From Psychrobacter sp. UBA6766 (GTDB lineage Bacteria > Pseudomonadota > Gammaproteobacteria > Pseudomonadales > Moraxellaceae): a stretch of 64,000 nt of DNA. Location: the NCBI RefSeq assembly GCF_002453355.1, contig NZ_DKGQ01000052.1, forward strand, positions 63,729-127,728. Direction: 5' to 3'. This document shows, one piece after another, positions 18,873-27,933 of the stretch; within the stretch, counting starts at the first letter, position 1; each line of letters begins with the position of its first letter. A program made the position numbers and the translations under genes. A model generated the notes under the pieces. That model did not search any database. It was not told the DNA's origin and saw only the letters and a list, made by a program, of their open reading frames with translations.

Positions 18873-19604
18873 CTAAGTCGCTGTAGCCGCTGTCTCTAAG
18901 TCTGAGGTATCAATTGAAAGCTCATAACCCATAGATTTAGTTGTTTCTACACCACTAGCAGGGAGAGACATGGTAGAGGCGTGCGTATTATCTAGCAATT
19001 GATAATCGTACAACTCTTGAATCATCAGTCCCGCTTGCGTTTCAAACTGCGCATTGATATCAATAATTCGGCGCTGAAAATAACGATAAGCGACCAGTGC
19101 TGGAATAGCCACGATCATACCCGCAGCAGTAGTAATCAATGCTTGTGACACGCCTGCAGCCAACATTGTTGGATCTTGCATCGCGCCATCAGTAATCGCC
19201 AGAAAAGACGAAATAATACCTAATACGGTGCCCAATAAACCCAGCAATGGCGCAATAGCACCGATGGTGCCAAGCATATTAATGTTTTTTTCTAGCTGAT
19301 GCACTTGAACACTTGCGCGGTTTTGCATATGCATGGTCATCGAGTCTAGGCCGTACTGGCGGTAAAGCAGGCCAGTCGCGAGAATATCGCCTAAAGGGGT
19401 TTTTTCTTTCACATTCATCAGCTGCGTTCGACCAATATCACCGTTTTCACGTAGACGAGTTATCAGCTGTTCGCGCAATCTATTGGGTACAATCTTATTA
19501 AATTGCAACGTATGGCTACGCTCTATGATAATCACTAATGCCAATATTGAGCACACCACGATAGGCGTCATCAGCCAACCACCTGCCTTTACCAACTCCC
19601 ACAT
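18873..19604 (-). CDS. exbB: ExbB/TolQ/MotA-family proton channel
   Basis: Two ATG codons lie two codons apart (19610 and 19604). The second is preferred because GAAGAG is seven bases from it but only one base from the first. The protein, about 243 residues, has three membrane segments (first about 10-30, then two in the region GTIGAIAPLLGLLGTVLGI and ALITTAAGMIVAIPALVAY). The proton-channel signature is clear. It forms the pentameric channel around ExbD. The gene leads exbD by 58 bases and lies downstream of parB. Confidence 0.92.
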   Translation of the reverse strand: MWELVKAGGWLMTPIVVCSILALVIIIERSHTLQFNKIVPNRLREQLITRLRENGDIGRTQLMNVKEKTPLGDILATGLLYRQYGLDSMTMHMQNRASVQVHQLEKNINMLGTIGAIAPLLGLLGTVLGIISSFLAITDGAMQDPTMLAAGVSQALITTAAGMIVAIPALVAYRYFQRRIIDINAQFETQAGLMIQELYDYQLLDNTHASTMSLPASGVETTKSMGYELSIDTSDLETAATAT

Positions 19605-19685
19605 ACGCATTCTCTTCTATGTTGTTATAAAGTTACTAAAAGATGGTTTTACATTTGAACACTCAATTTAAGCTTATAAAAAGTC

Positions 19686-20843
19686 TTAAGCCTGCGCTTC
19701 TATATGCTTAATCAAGGCTGCTAACTGATCTTGACTGTGGAAAAATATCTCAACACTACCCTGTCCATCTTTTTTATGCTTAAGCTTTACTTCTGCGCCT
19801 AACATATCGGTTAAACGCTGAGTTAGGCGCTCAGCATCACGCGATTGGATTTGCTCAGTTCGACTGACTTTCGGCGCAGGCTGCAGAATAGATTTAACCA
19901 GCTTTTCAGCTTCACGCACTGTCATACCGCCATCGATAATCTTTTGCGCAATAATAGGCTGCTGTTCTGACGATAGTGCTAACAATGTGCGCGCATGACC
20001 CATATCTAAAGCGCTGGTTGCCAAATGGTCTTTGACCGTATCATGGAGCTGATTTAAACGTAGCAGATTTGATACTGTGGTACGTGCTTTACCAACAACC
20101 TCGGCTATCATCGCGTGACTCATACCAAATTCTGTATGAAAACGCTGTAGGGCAGCGGCCTGCTCAATCACCGATAAATCTTCGCGCTGAATATTTTCAA
20201 TCAATGCCAGTGCAATTGCCAACTCATCAGATAACGCCCGTTCAATCGCTGGTATAACCGACTTGCCAGCCATTTTTGCCGCACGCCAACGGCGCTCACC
20301 AGCGATAATTTCGTGCGTAACCAAGGCCTCGCTTTTGTCTTCATTCGCCAGCAATGGACGAATGACAATCGGCTGCATCACGCCATGTTGTTCAATAGAA
20401 GAAGCCAATTCTGCTAGCGCCGTTTCACCCATATCACGGCGCGGCTGATATTTACCTGCCTGCAAGCGCTTGACATCAATTTGTACCAAGCTGATTTGAT
20501 CTTCAGAAGCACTACTTTCTGCCGCGTTACCACGGACTTTATTAGCAGGCGTTTTCTTAATCATCCGCGCTTTACGATTGTTATTATCGTCAGTAGATTG
20601 CTCAATCACTTGCGAAGCAGAAAGTTTGTGAGCAGCTTTTGTAGCAGCAGCTTTGACTGCCGTGCTAGCATTTTGTTTATCAGATTCTAAGGCTTCAGTC
20701 TCGGGCGTTTCAACTGCTACAGAGGCCTCACGCACCACCGTATCATCTTGTAAGGCAGAGGCGGCAATTTGCTTTTCCTTTTTGATTGACCCTAGTAAGG
20801 CATCTAAGCCTCGATTGGCAGCCAACCCTCTTTTCTTTGCCAT
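19686..20843 (-). CDS. parB: Chromosome partition protein ParB (CTP-dependent clamp)
   Basis: Binds parS sites and spreads as a sliding clamp for origin segregation. The 385 residues open with KKRGLAANRGLDALLG, the usual N-terminal ParA-interaction segment, then a variable Lys/Ala-rich stretch (about 20-110) longer than normal, the ParB/Srx core with GERRWRAAK (CTP-binding) and ENIQREDL, the helix-turn-helix segment EVVGKARTTVSNLLRL and a C-terminal dimerisation domain. GAGGATAGG precedes the start. Its gene is 112 bases downstream of parA. I did not find a canonical parS site in the window. Confidence 0.95.
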   Translation of the reverse strand: MAKKRGLAANRGLDALLGSIKKEKQIAASALQDDTVVREASVAVETPETEALESDKQNASTAVKAAATKAAHKLSASQVIEQSTDDNNNRKARMIKKTPANKVRGNAAESSASEDQISLVQIDVKRLQAGKYQPRRDMGETALAELASSIEQHGVMQPIVIRPLLANEDKSEALVTHEIIAGERRWRAAKMAGKSVIPAIERALSDELAIALALIENIQREDLSVIEQAAALQRFHTEFGMSHAMIAEVVGKARTTVSNLLRLNQLHDTVKDHLATSALDMGHARTLLALSSEQQPIIAQKIIDGGMTVREAEKLVKSILQPAPKVSRTEQIQSRDAERLTQRLTDMLGAEVKLKHKKDGQGSVEIFFHSQDQLAALIKHIEAQA

Positions 20844-20955
20844 GATTACCTATCCTCTAACGCTAAAATAAAAAGCCAAATGATGATGAACGCGAGCTTA
20901 CTAATGAATATAATTTGATGTTTTTAGTGTGTTAACTGAACAAGCCAATTGTTTA

Positions 20956-21735
20956 TTAACGGCTTTGTTTCATCACTTCAGCCGCCAGTTTTTGATACGC
21001 CCGCGCGCCTTTTGACCATCTCTCGTAGGCGATAACCGGCAAACCATGCGCCGGCGCTTCTGCCAAACGAATATTTCTTGGAATATGGGTGTTATACATG
21101 ATATCGCCAAAGTGCGCTTCTAATTCAGCAGACACATCTCGCGCCAAGGTATTGCGCGCGTCAAACAACGTTCTTACTACGCCGCGAATATATAGTTTAG
21201 GGTTCAGTTCGGTCAGACGCTCAATTGTTTGCGACAAATCTGCCAATCCTTCTAGCGCATAATACTCACATTGCATGGGAATGATAACGCCGTCAGTGGC
21301 AACCAAAGCATTAATCGTCAGCAAATTTAAGCTTGGTGCACAGTCAATAATGACATAATCATAAGCAGGTTTGTTTGACGCGCTTTGATCCTCAACCAAC
21401 TGCACCATCGCTGTTTTAAACAGCTCATGACTATTGGTCTTACTCATTAGCGTGATGTCCATCCCCGCCAAATCACGATTGGCACCGATAACATCAAACC
21501 CAGCTGGACTACTCACAATCGCCTCAGATAAAGACACACCATCAAGCAGCACATCGGCGATTGTCAGCTCTAGTTCGTTCTTATCTACGCCCGTGCCACT
21601 GGTCGCATTGCCCTGTGGGTCTAAGTCAATCAGCAGTACATGCTTGCGCTTGGCCGCTAAGCTGGCAGTCAAATTCACTGCCGTCGTGGTTTTACCCACG
21701 CCGCCTTTTTGATTCGCAATTGCTATGATTTCCAT
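20956..21735 (-). CDS. parA: Chromosome partition ATPase ParA (Soj)
   Basis: The start at 21735 (MEIIAIANQKGG) is preferred to a TTG four codons earlier because it is an ATG, matches the family opening and has GAGTGAG upstream. The 259-residue ATPase has the deviant Walker A KGGVGKTT at residues 10-17, LIDLDPQGN and IIDCAPSL. It makes the DNA-bound gradient on which ParB-parS moves. Order rsmG-parA-parB matches the usual origin-proximal arrangement of proteobacteria, although no gidA/mnmG or oriC genes appear here. Confidence 0.95.
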   Translation of the reverse strand: MEIIAIANQKGGVGKTTTAVNLTASLAAKRKHVLLIDLDPQGNATSGTGVDKNELELTIADVLLDGVSLSEAIVSSPAGFDVIGANRDLAGMDITLMSKTNSHELFKTAMVQLVEDQSASNKPAYDYVIIDCAPSLNLLTINALVATDGVIIPMQCEYYALEGLADLSQTIERLTELNPKLYIRGVVRTLFDARNTLARDVSAELEAHFGDIMYNTHIPRNIRLAEAPAHGLPVIAYERWSKGARAYQKLAAEVMKQSR

Positions 21736-21925
21736 AAACTCACTCAATTTAATTAGGATCTGTTACTGATTTTTACTCAAACATTTTTACTGATAGTACT
21801 TATTATTTTACGCACACGGCCAACTTTTACCTATCACTTATTTCATCATGAGCGTATAAATAAATATAAAAATTATTTTCACAATAGAACAAATGTTGCT
21901 CTATCGTTATCTACGTGTTCATAGC

Positions 21926-22732
21926 TTAGACATTTTTATAAGATAATTCAATTAAATGACGACTATCTTGTAAACGCGGCACTTTTAACGGAATTGTTTT
22001 AATTTGCCAAGCATCATCTAGCGTCTGTAGCTCTTCATCGCTTGGGACTTTGCCCTTCATTGCACATAAATAACCATTATCTGCCAATCGCGGCTGAGCC
22101 ACGTCGACGAAATCAATCAAACTAGCAAACGCTCTCGACGTTACCACCTCATAGCTGGCTTCATGCAACTCAATACGGGAGGCGACTGGATGTATATTAC
22201 TTAAACCAAGCTCGCTACTGATTTGTTTAATAAACCGAATTTTTTTCTGATTGCTATCAAGGGCGGTACACTGGCGCTCAGGTTGACAGATAGCAATAAT
22301 CACCGCTGGCAAGCCTGCTCCCGTGCCTATATCAAGCAGCGGCCCTGAGGGCAAATGCGTTATAATAGCCAAACAATCGATGATATGTTTGATAAGCGCT
22401 TCGACTGGATCAGTAATCGCGGTCAGATTATACGCTTTATTCCATAATAAAAGCTGGTCTAAATACAATAATAACGTGCGCTGCTGCGATGCGCTTAAAG
22501 TAAGACCTAACTCATCTACTGATTGCGCCAAGATATTTGCAAGTGTTGGCAACTGGGGCCCAAGCTTTGCAAAACCTGTCGGGTCAATATGATTATTACC
22601 CGTGCTAGCAGATGATGACGAGGATTTAAGAGAATCTGACATTCGGGATTTTCCAGTTTTGACATGTGAACCGTCTATTTTATCATGCGCTCTGTCCATT
22701 GAATAGTTGTAGATTGCACCAATGTACGCCAT
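21926..22732 (-). CDS. rsmG: 16S rRNA (guanine-527-N7)-methyltransferase
   Basis: Uses S-adenosylmethionine to methylate G527 of 16S rRNA. The Rossmann motif LLDIGTGAGLP lies near residues 132-142, preceded by LLLWNKAYNLTAI and followed by ALDSNQKKIRF and TSRAFASL, as in RsmG/GidB. Typical length is about 210; the 268-residue frame has a Ser-rich N-tail (about 1-60). The true start is unclear: in-frame ATGs exist at codons 1, 12 and 31 (the last at 22642) and none has a strong ribosome binding site, so the real protein may be about 238 residues. It leads parA by 190 bases. Confidence 0.93.
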   Translation of the reverse strand: MAYIGAIYNYSMDRAHDKIDGSHVKTGKSRMSDSLKSSSSSASTGNNHIDPTGFAKLGPQLPTLANILAQSVDELGLTLSASQQRTLLLYLDQLLLWNKAYNLTAITDPVEALIKHIIDCLAIITHLPSGPLLDIGTGAGLPAVIIAICQPERQCTALDSNQKKIRFIKQISSELGLSNIHPVASRIELHEASYEVVTSRAFASLIDFVDVAQPRLADNGYLCAMKGKVPSDEELQTLDDAWQIKTIPLKVPRLQDSRHLIELSYKNV

Positions 22733-23055
22733 CTTATACTATCTACGCCTATATTGAAGGCTTATCTTTTTTGAATAGTCATCAAGATATCGCAGCAAAG
22801 TGCCTACCATTTCAACTTAGTTTGCTAAAATTCTCATCTGTCTATGATACAAAACTGCGCTGAATGTCTTGTCTAAAACGCGGCTATATCTTGTAAGATG
22901 TCCTTATGCACTATTATTATGAAATCGTTATGAAAGTTATTTAGACAATCGTTATGAACGTACATTTTTAAACTTAGCATTTAAACATCAAAATGTTGAT
23001 AGCCATTTAAAACTCATAAACATTCCGCCTTCTTAAAACGACTTATTATACAACT
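22733..23055. other. Divergent intergenic region between rsmG and the LonB-like gene
   Basis: About 320 AT-rich bases with no supported gene. The only pattern seen is the pair of 12-base direct repeats at 22923-22958. Confidence 0.55.
22923..22958 (+). repeat. Two direct copies of AATCGTTATGAA, 24 bases apart
   Basis: Exact copies at 22923-22934 and 22947-22958, about 100 bases before the LonB-like start. The centre-to-centre distance of 24 is a little over two helical turns. This could be a tandem binding site for a regulator of the protease gene, or chance. Confidence 0.35.
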
Positions 23056-25893
23056 ATGACCGAACCGCAAAACGCCCCTGTGAAGCAAGACCTAAAAGAT
23101 ACTAACCCTATGGTAAAACCTGTCAATAAATCAGCAGAAGCAGAATTATCTGCACCGAAGCTACCTAAAACAAATCTTGCATCAACAAAGCCATCCGAGA
23201 CTGATGAGCCAGATAGTACATTAGATGCACTTGACGCTCCTCATCCGGAATTTATTGACGTCACTAAGCGCTGCCTTATCAGTGCCGAACAGCTTAAACG
23301 TTATACTGATCCAAATAAGCTACCGACCGATACTCGCACTGCCCCCGATTTAAATGTCGGCTTTGGACAGCAGCGCGCCCTTAAGGCTTTACAGACGGCA
23401 CTAGACATTCATGCCAGCGGCTATCATGTGTTTGCCGCAGGTGAAAATGGCTTGGGTAAACGTACGGTTATTAGCCGCTTATTACAGCGGATTGCCGCCG
23501 ATGCACCCACGCCTGATGATTGGGTTTATGTGCACAATTTTATCGATCCCCGCACACCGCAAGCATTGCGCTTACCTGCGGGTCAAGGGCAGATACTGAA
23601 GCAACAAGTTAATCAACTATGGCAGCAAGCCAAAAAACGACTTGGCCAACGTTTTCGTAGCGATCAATATCAGAGCAAAATCGAAGCGATTAAAAATGCT
23701 ACCCATCAAAAAGAAAGTCAAGCCTACGATGATTTAAATACGGAAGGCAAACAGTACGATTTGACGCTCACGTTTCGCTCATTTGATAATAAAGCAGTTT
23801 TTGTCCACCCCAGTAAATTGTCTACAGACGAGAATAGTCAGATCACTGACAATTTAAAAACTTCTAGCAGCCAGAAAAGTCAAACAGCAACAGAAGAAAC
23901 TGAGCAATCTGATAAAAACAGTCTTGATAACGAGGATACTCATAATAGATACGGCAACGAATACGACAATAGCGAATATGAAGCTGAGCTGAATAATTTT
24001 GCCAAAAAAAATCACATGCAAAAGCGCTTAAGTCAGCTAACCATTGCATTGGAGCAATTAGAAGACGAGGCCAACGATGCGATTGAAGTACTACATCGTA
24101 ATATTGCACGCCGAGCGTTACAGCCTTTATTTGCGCCTATTTATGAGCAGTTTTCTGCCCATCCATTGGTTGTCGAATACCTGAAAACCGTATTTGCCGA
24201 TATGGTCACGCATGTTGAGCGTATCGTTAATGGCGATGACGAAGAGTTCGTGACGGCCGTTCTTACTACAACGCCGAGCCGCTATGCGGTAAATGTTATT
24301 GTCAGTCATGCACCAAATAGTGGTGCGCCCGTCATTTTTGAAGATTTACCGACACATTTAAACCTATTGGGTCATGTCGAGCAAATCACCCAATTGGGCA
24401 CAGTCACCACCGATGTCAGCATGATTCGAGCAGGCGCCCTGCACCGGGCAAATGGCGGTTATCTGTTGCTAGAAGCCAGTCACCTGCTTGAGCATCCTTA
24501 CGCATGGCAAGGTCTTAAGCGTGCACTGCAATCTCGCAAAATCAAACTCTCAAGCCTTGAGCAAATGCTCACCTTAACAGGCAGTTTATCACTTGCACCC
24601 GCGCCAATTGACCTTGATATTAAAGTAATTTTGCTTGGCGAAGCAGATTTGTATTATGAATTACTTGAGCTTGAGCCGGAGTTTGATGCGGTATTTAAAG
24701 TGCGTGCCGACTTTCACGATGATGTGACGCGCAGTCCTGAGCACGAATTGGCCTTGGTCGCAAAAATGGCGGACATCATTGATTATGCCAACCTCTACCC
24801 TTTTGATAGCAGCGCCCAGGCCGCCTTACTCGAACATTTAAGCTTACAAGCAGAAGACCAAGATCGTCTGAGTTTACATAGTGACTTATTGATTAAGCTC
24901 TTACACGAATCTAACCGCCATGCACGTTTGAGCGGTCAAAATATCGTCAGCGCTAACCATGTTACCCACGCTATCGACGATATGGACGAGCGTTCAGGAT
25001 ATTTGCGCGATCTGTATTGGGATGAGTTAAAAAATGGTCAGCAACTTATTCAGACCCAAGGTAATGCTGTCGGCCAAGTAAATGCGCTAACCGTTGTCAG
25101 TTACGCGGACAGCGAATTTGGTATGCCCGCTCGTCTGACAGCGGTTATTCAGCCAAATATCGGCGCGGGTGAAATCCTCGATATCGAGCGTGATGTAGAT
25201 TTGGGCGGCAGCTTACACGCAAAAGGTATGCTGATTATGACCAGCTACTTGCGCGCCTTATTTAGTCAGCATCATGCGCTGAACTTTAGCGCCTCACTGG
25301 CGTTTGAGCAGAGCTACGCGCATATCGATGGCGATAGTGCGACAGTCAGTGAAGGCTGTGCGCTGCTATCAGCTTTGGCAAACGTTCCTATCAACCAATC
25401 TTTTGCAATTACAGGTTCGATGAATCAGCTGGGTGAAGTTCAAGCGGTTGGCGGAATTAATTCTAAAATTGCTGGGTTTTTTGATGCTTGCCGCGAGCAA
25501 GAGTTAACCGGTCAGCAAGGCGTGGTCATCCCTATGGCCAACGTCAAACAACTCATGCTCCGTGACGACATCATTGCCGCCGTCAAAGCTGGGCAATTTC
25601 ACATTTATGGCGTGCAAACGCTTAGTGAAGCCTTGACCTTAATGACAGGGCTTCCTGTCGATACCATGAATAAAAAAGGTCGTTACCGTAAAGAAACCTT
25701 ATTTGGCAAAGTGTTAAGTCGTTTGATGCTTTGGGATGAAAACCAAGACGCTGATGACGAAATAGATGATAAAAAACCAAAGAAAAAAGACAAGAAAAAG
25801 CGCAAAGCCAAACGTCAAAAACAACAAGATAAGCGTAAAAAGGCCAAGAAAGAAAAAGATGAAGGGTACGAAAACACAGAAGAGCTCTCCTAG
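23056..25893 (+). CDS. LonB-like ATP-dependent protease (AAA_32 / S16 family)
   Basis: The 945 residues are organised as an unstructured head (1-60), an AAA ATPase with Walker A AGENGLGKR (128-136), a long low-complexity Ser/Glu/Asn insert (about 265-320), the rest of the ATPase lid with ANGGYLLLEA, and a C-terminal Lon peptidase domain. The serine-lysine dyad is present: Ser761 in DGDSATVS and Lys804 in GGINSKIAGF, the 43-residue spacing of Escherichia coli Lon. This is the cytoplasmic bacterial paralogue of Lon (AAA_32 type), not canonical Lon. The last 45 residues are an extremely Lys-rich tail after an acidic DDEIDD patch. There is no clear Shine-Dalgarno at the ATG. Substrates unknown. 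Confidence 0.9.
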   Translation: MTEPQNAPVKQDLKDTNPMVKPVNKSAEAELSAPKLPKTNLASTKPSETDEPDSTLDALDAPHPEFIDVTKRCLISAEQLKRYTDPNKLPTDTRTAPDLNVGFGQQRALKALQTALDIHASGYHVFAAGENGLGKRTVISRLLQRIAADAPTPDDWVYVHNFIDPRTPQALRLPAGQGQILKQQVNQLWQQAKKRLGQRFRSDQYQSKIEAIKNATHQKESQAYDDLNTEGKQYDLTLTFRSFDNKAVFVHPSKLSTDENSQITDNLKTSSSQKSQTATEETEQSDKNSLDNEDTHNRYGNEYDNSEYEAELNNFAKKNHMQKRLSQLTIALEQLEDEANDAIEVLHRNIARRALQPLFAPIYEQFSAHPLVVEYLKTVFADMVTHVERIVNGDDEEFVTAVLTTTPSRYAVNVIVSHAPNSGAPVIFEDLPTHLNLLGHVEQITQLGTVTTDVSMIRAGALHRANGGYLLLEASHLLEHPYAWQGLKRALQSRKIKLSSLEQMLTLTGSLSLAPAPIDLDIKVILLGEADLYYELLELEPEFDAVFKVRADFHDDVTRSPEHELALVAKMADIIDYANLYPFDSSAQAALLEHLSLQAEDQDRLSLHSDLLIKLLHESNRHARLSGQNIVSANHVTHAIDDMDERSGYLRDLYWDELKNGQQLIQTQGNAVGQVNALTVVSYADSEFGMPARLTAVIQPNIGAGEILDIERDVDLGGSLHAKGMLIMTSYLRALFSQHHALNFSASLAFEQSYAHIDGDSATVSEGCALLSALANVPINQSFAITGSMNQLGEVQAVGGINSKIAGFFDACREQELTGQQGVVIPMANVKQLMLRDDIIAAVKAGQFHIYGVQTLSEALTLMTGLPVDTMNKKGRYRKETLFGKVLSRLMLWDENQDADDEIDDKKPKKKDKKKRKAKRQKQQDKRKKAKKEKDEGYENTEELS

Positions 25894-26007
25894 ACGTTGG
25901 CATGCTTTTCTGCGATGATTAACTTTATGTGATTTGCTATGTTAATGGATAAAACACTAATGAACAGCCAATCATCAATTCTGTGACTAAATAAAGGTTA
26001 TCTCTTA

Positions 26008-27141
26008 ATGACTGTACATTCTACTAACGCTGATAATACCCAAGCGCAAGCAGCTGTTGACGAGACAACAACTGCTCTAGTAACTACAGAGTTGACGACA
26101 GATAGTAAAGCATCTGGAGACTCAGCGGATAACCGCCATGGAGCGGCAACGACGGCGCGGCAATGGCAGGTATTGTCGCAATTGCAGCGTAATCGCTGGG
26201 TAGGTACGACGCATATCTATGAGCAACTTATACTTGCAGGATTTGATATCAGTTTGCGCACAGTACAACGCGACTTAAACGCCCTTGCCAAACGCTTTCC
26301 TATCGAAAAAAACAATGCCAATCCACAAGGTTGGCGCTGGAAGGACGACGCGCCACTGCAAAGTTTACCGCATATGAATTTATCACAAGCGGTTGCCTTT
26401 AACATGGTCGAAGCCAATCTAAGCCAACTGCTACCGCCCGTGATCTTAGATGAGCTATTTCCTTGGTTTGATTTGGCACGCAGACAGCTTAAAAACAGCA
26501 AAGTCACGCATTCATGGATTGATAGGGTACGTATCGAGCCTGCCTCTCAGCCCTTAATTGCGCCTCATATCGATTTGGAAAGTAAAGACAATATTTATCA
26601 CGCTTTATTTTATCAATTACAAATAAAAGCCAGCTATACCCGCAGTGACAAATCACAAGCCAGCGAATACATTTTAAATCCCATTGCTATCATCCAGCGT
26701 GGGGTGATTATTTACCTGTTAGCAACGCGTACCGATGATCCAGATGTGATTATTCGCACCTTTGCCCTCCATCGCTTTGTCAGCGTTGAGATACTTGAAA
26801 GCGCAGCTCAAACCCCAGACAACTTTCAATTAGATAACTATCTAGATGCAGGTGGTATGGGCTTTAGCCATCCTCTTTTTAGTCAACTGCCCGATCATGG
26901 CAAACATACCGCGGTTGAGCTACAATTTACCAAACAAGCGGGCAAAAGCTTAACGGAAAGCAAGCTCAGTGACGACCAAACGGTCACCATTAATGATGAT
27001 GAAACCCTCACCATACAAGCCACGGTAAACTTAACCTCGCAGCTGGTCTGGTGGTTACGCGGCTTTGGTAGCGGTTTATTAGACGCCAAACCCGGACTAC
27101 TTTATCAAGCCGTACTAGACAAAGCAGTAAAGGTCGAATAG
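26008..27141 (+). CDS. WYL-domain transcriptional regulator
   Basis: The 377 residues have a Thr/Asp-rich head (1-48), an N-terminal winged helix-turn-helix (about 50-105, with the recognition helix around ISLRTVQRDLNAL), then a WYL ligand-binding domain (about 185-275, with YILNPIAIIQRGVIIYLLA followed by RTFALHRF) and a C-terminal WCX extension. WYL regulators sense nucleic acids or nucleotides in several systems, notably DNA-damage and phage-defence loci. It is 80 bases upstream of a TerD-domain gene on the same strand and could be cotranscribed with it. Not a known named regulator. Confidence 0.85.
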   Translation: MTVHSTNADNTQAQAAVDETTTALVTTELTTDSKASGDSADNRHGAATTARQWQVLSQLQRNRWVGTTHIYEQLILAGFDISLRTVQRDLNALAKRFPIEKNNANPQGWRWKDDAPLQSLPHMNLSQAVAFNMVEANLSQLLPPVILDELFPWFDLARRQLKNSKVTHSWIDRVRIEPASQPLIAPHIDLESKDNIYHALFYQLQIKASYTRSDKSQASEYILNPIAIIQRGVIIYLLATRTDDPDVIIRTFALHRFVSVEILESAAQTPDNFQLDNYLDAGGMGFSHPLFSQLPDHGKHTAVELQFTKQAGKSLTESKLSDDQTVTINDDETLTIQATVNLTSQLVWWLRGFGSGLLDAKPGLLYQAVLDKAVKVE

Positions 27142-27220
27142 CGCGGTCGTTCGACTTGATGCGCAATGATACCTAAACTGAGCAACATCTCTAATATGAT
27201 AAAAATCTAAAAGGAATATT

Positions 27221-27880
27221 ATGTCGACCACTATCCCATCACCATTACTTTCAGACAGTTTAAGAGGGCTGGGTTTAGATACGGGTACTCTATTTTTTGC
27301 GTTAAACTACGAATTTACTAGGATTGAACACAAAGGCATACTTAAGCGCCTTAAAAAAAATGAAAACGCAATTGATATCGATTTGGCCTGCGTATTGTAT
27401 GATGATAACTGCACCATCAGCGATATTGTCTGGTTTAAGCAGTTACGCGATAAAGCAGAATCCGTCAAACATCAAGGCGATAGTCTCAACGGCAAAGACC
27501 GCGGTGAACAAGCACTGTACCTTGCGCCCCTTGATCAAGAGCAAATCAGAATTTATTTGGATGACATTCCTGCCCACATTTCCCATATTGCTTTGATCGC
27601 CAACTCTTATCACGGTCAGCCTTTTATCAGAGTAAAAAAAGGTGAGATTCATTTAAGCGATGATGAAGGCAACCGCGTTTTTGAAATTAATTTAAATCAG
27701 CTACCACCCGACTGCGTGACGATTTGGGCTGCCCACTTACGCCGAGAAGTGGACGATTGGCATTTAACCCTGCAAGACTTACCTCTCCCTGCAAAAGACT
27801 TAGCGACAGCCGCGCAAGAAGTAGCGCATGAATTGGCACGCGTTTTACCGATTTCGCAAGGTATTTCCAGTTCAATGTAA
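27221..27880 (+). CDS. TerD-domain stress protein
   Basis: The 219 residues resemble the TerD/TerE domain: an early GLGLDTGTLFFAL-type strand, AIDIDLACVLYDDN, GDSLNGKDRGE (the Ca2+-binding Asp-rich loop region), IYLDDIPAHISHIALIA and DDEGNRVFEINL. TerD proteins bind calcium and are linked to tellurite, phage and envelope stress, usually in ter clusters with TerB, TerC and TerA. None of these partners is present; only the WYL regulator is adjacent. AAGGA precedes the ATG by six bases. A solitary TerD is assigned by motif pattern, so moderate confidence. Confidence 0.75.
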   Translation: MSTTIPSPLLSDSLRGLGLDTGTLFFALNYEFTRIEHKGILKRLKKNENAIDIDLACVLYDDNCTISDIVWFKQLRDKAESVKHQGDSLNGKDRGEQALYLAPLDQEQIRIYLDDIPAHISHIALIANSYHGQPFIRVKKGEIHLSDDEGNRVFEINLNQLPPDCVTIWAAHLRREVDDWHLTLQDLPLPAKDLATAAQEVAHELARVLPISQGISSSM

Positions 27881-27933
27881 AAAGATATAAATATAAGAAA
27901 ATACGACGGAACCGGGACGATTTTTGCCGCTCT

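Noticed and set aside
19686..21735. parS site near parA-parB
   Set aside because: I searched by eye for TGTTTCACGTGAAACA-like palindromes; CACGTG occurs elsewhere (48413 and 52361 regions) but only inside coding sequence without the flanks.
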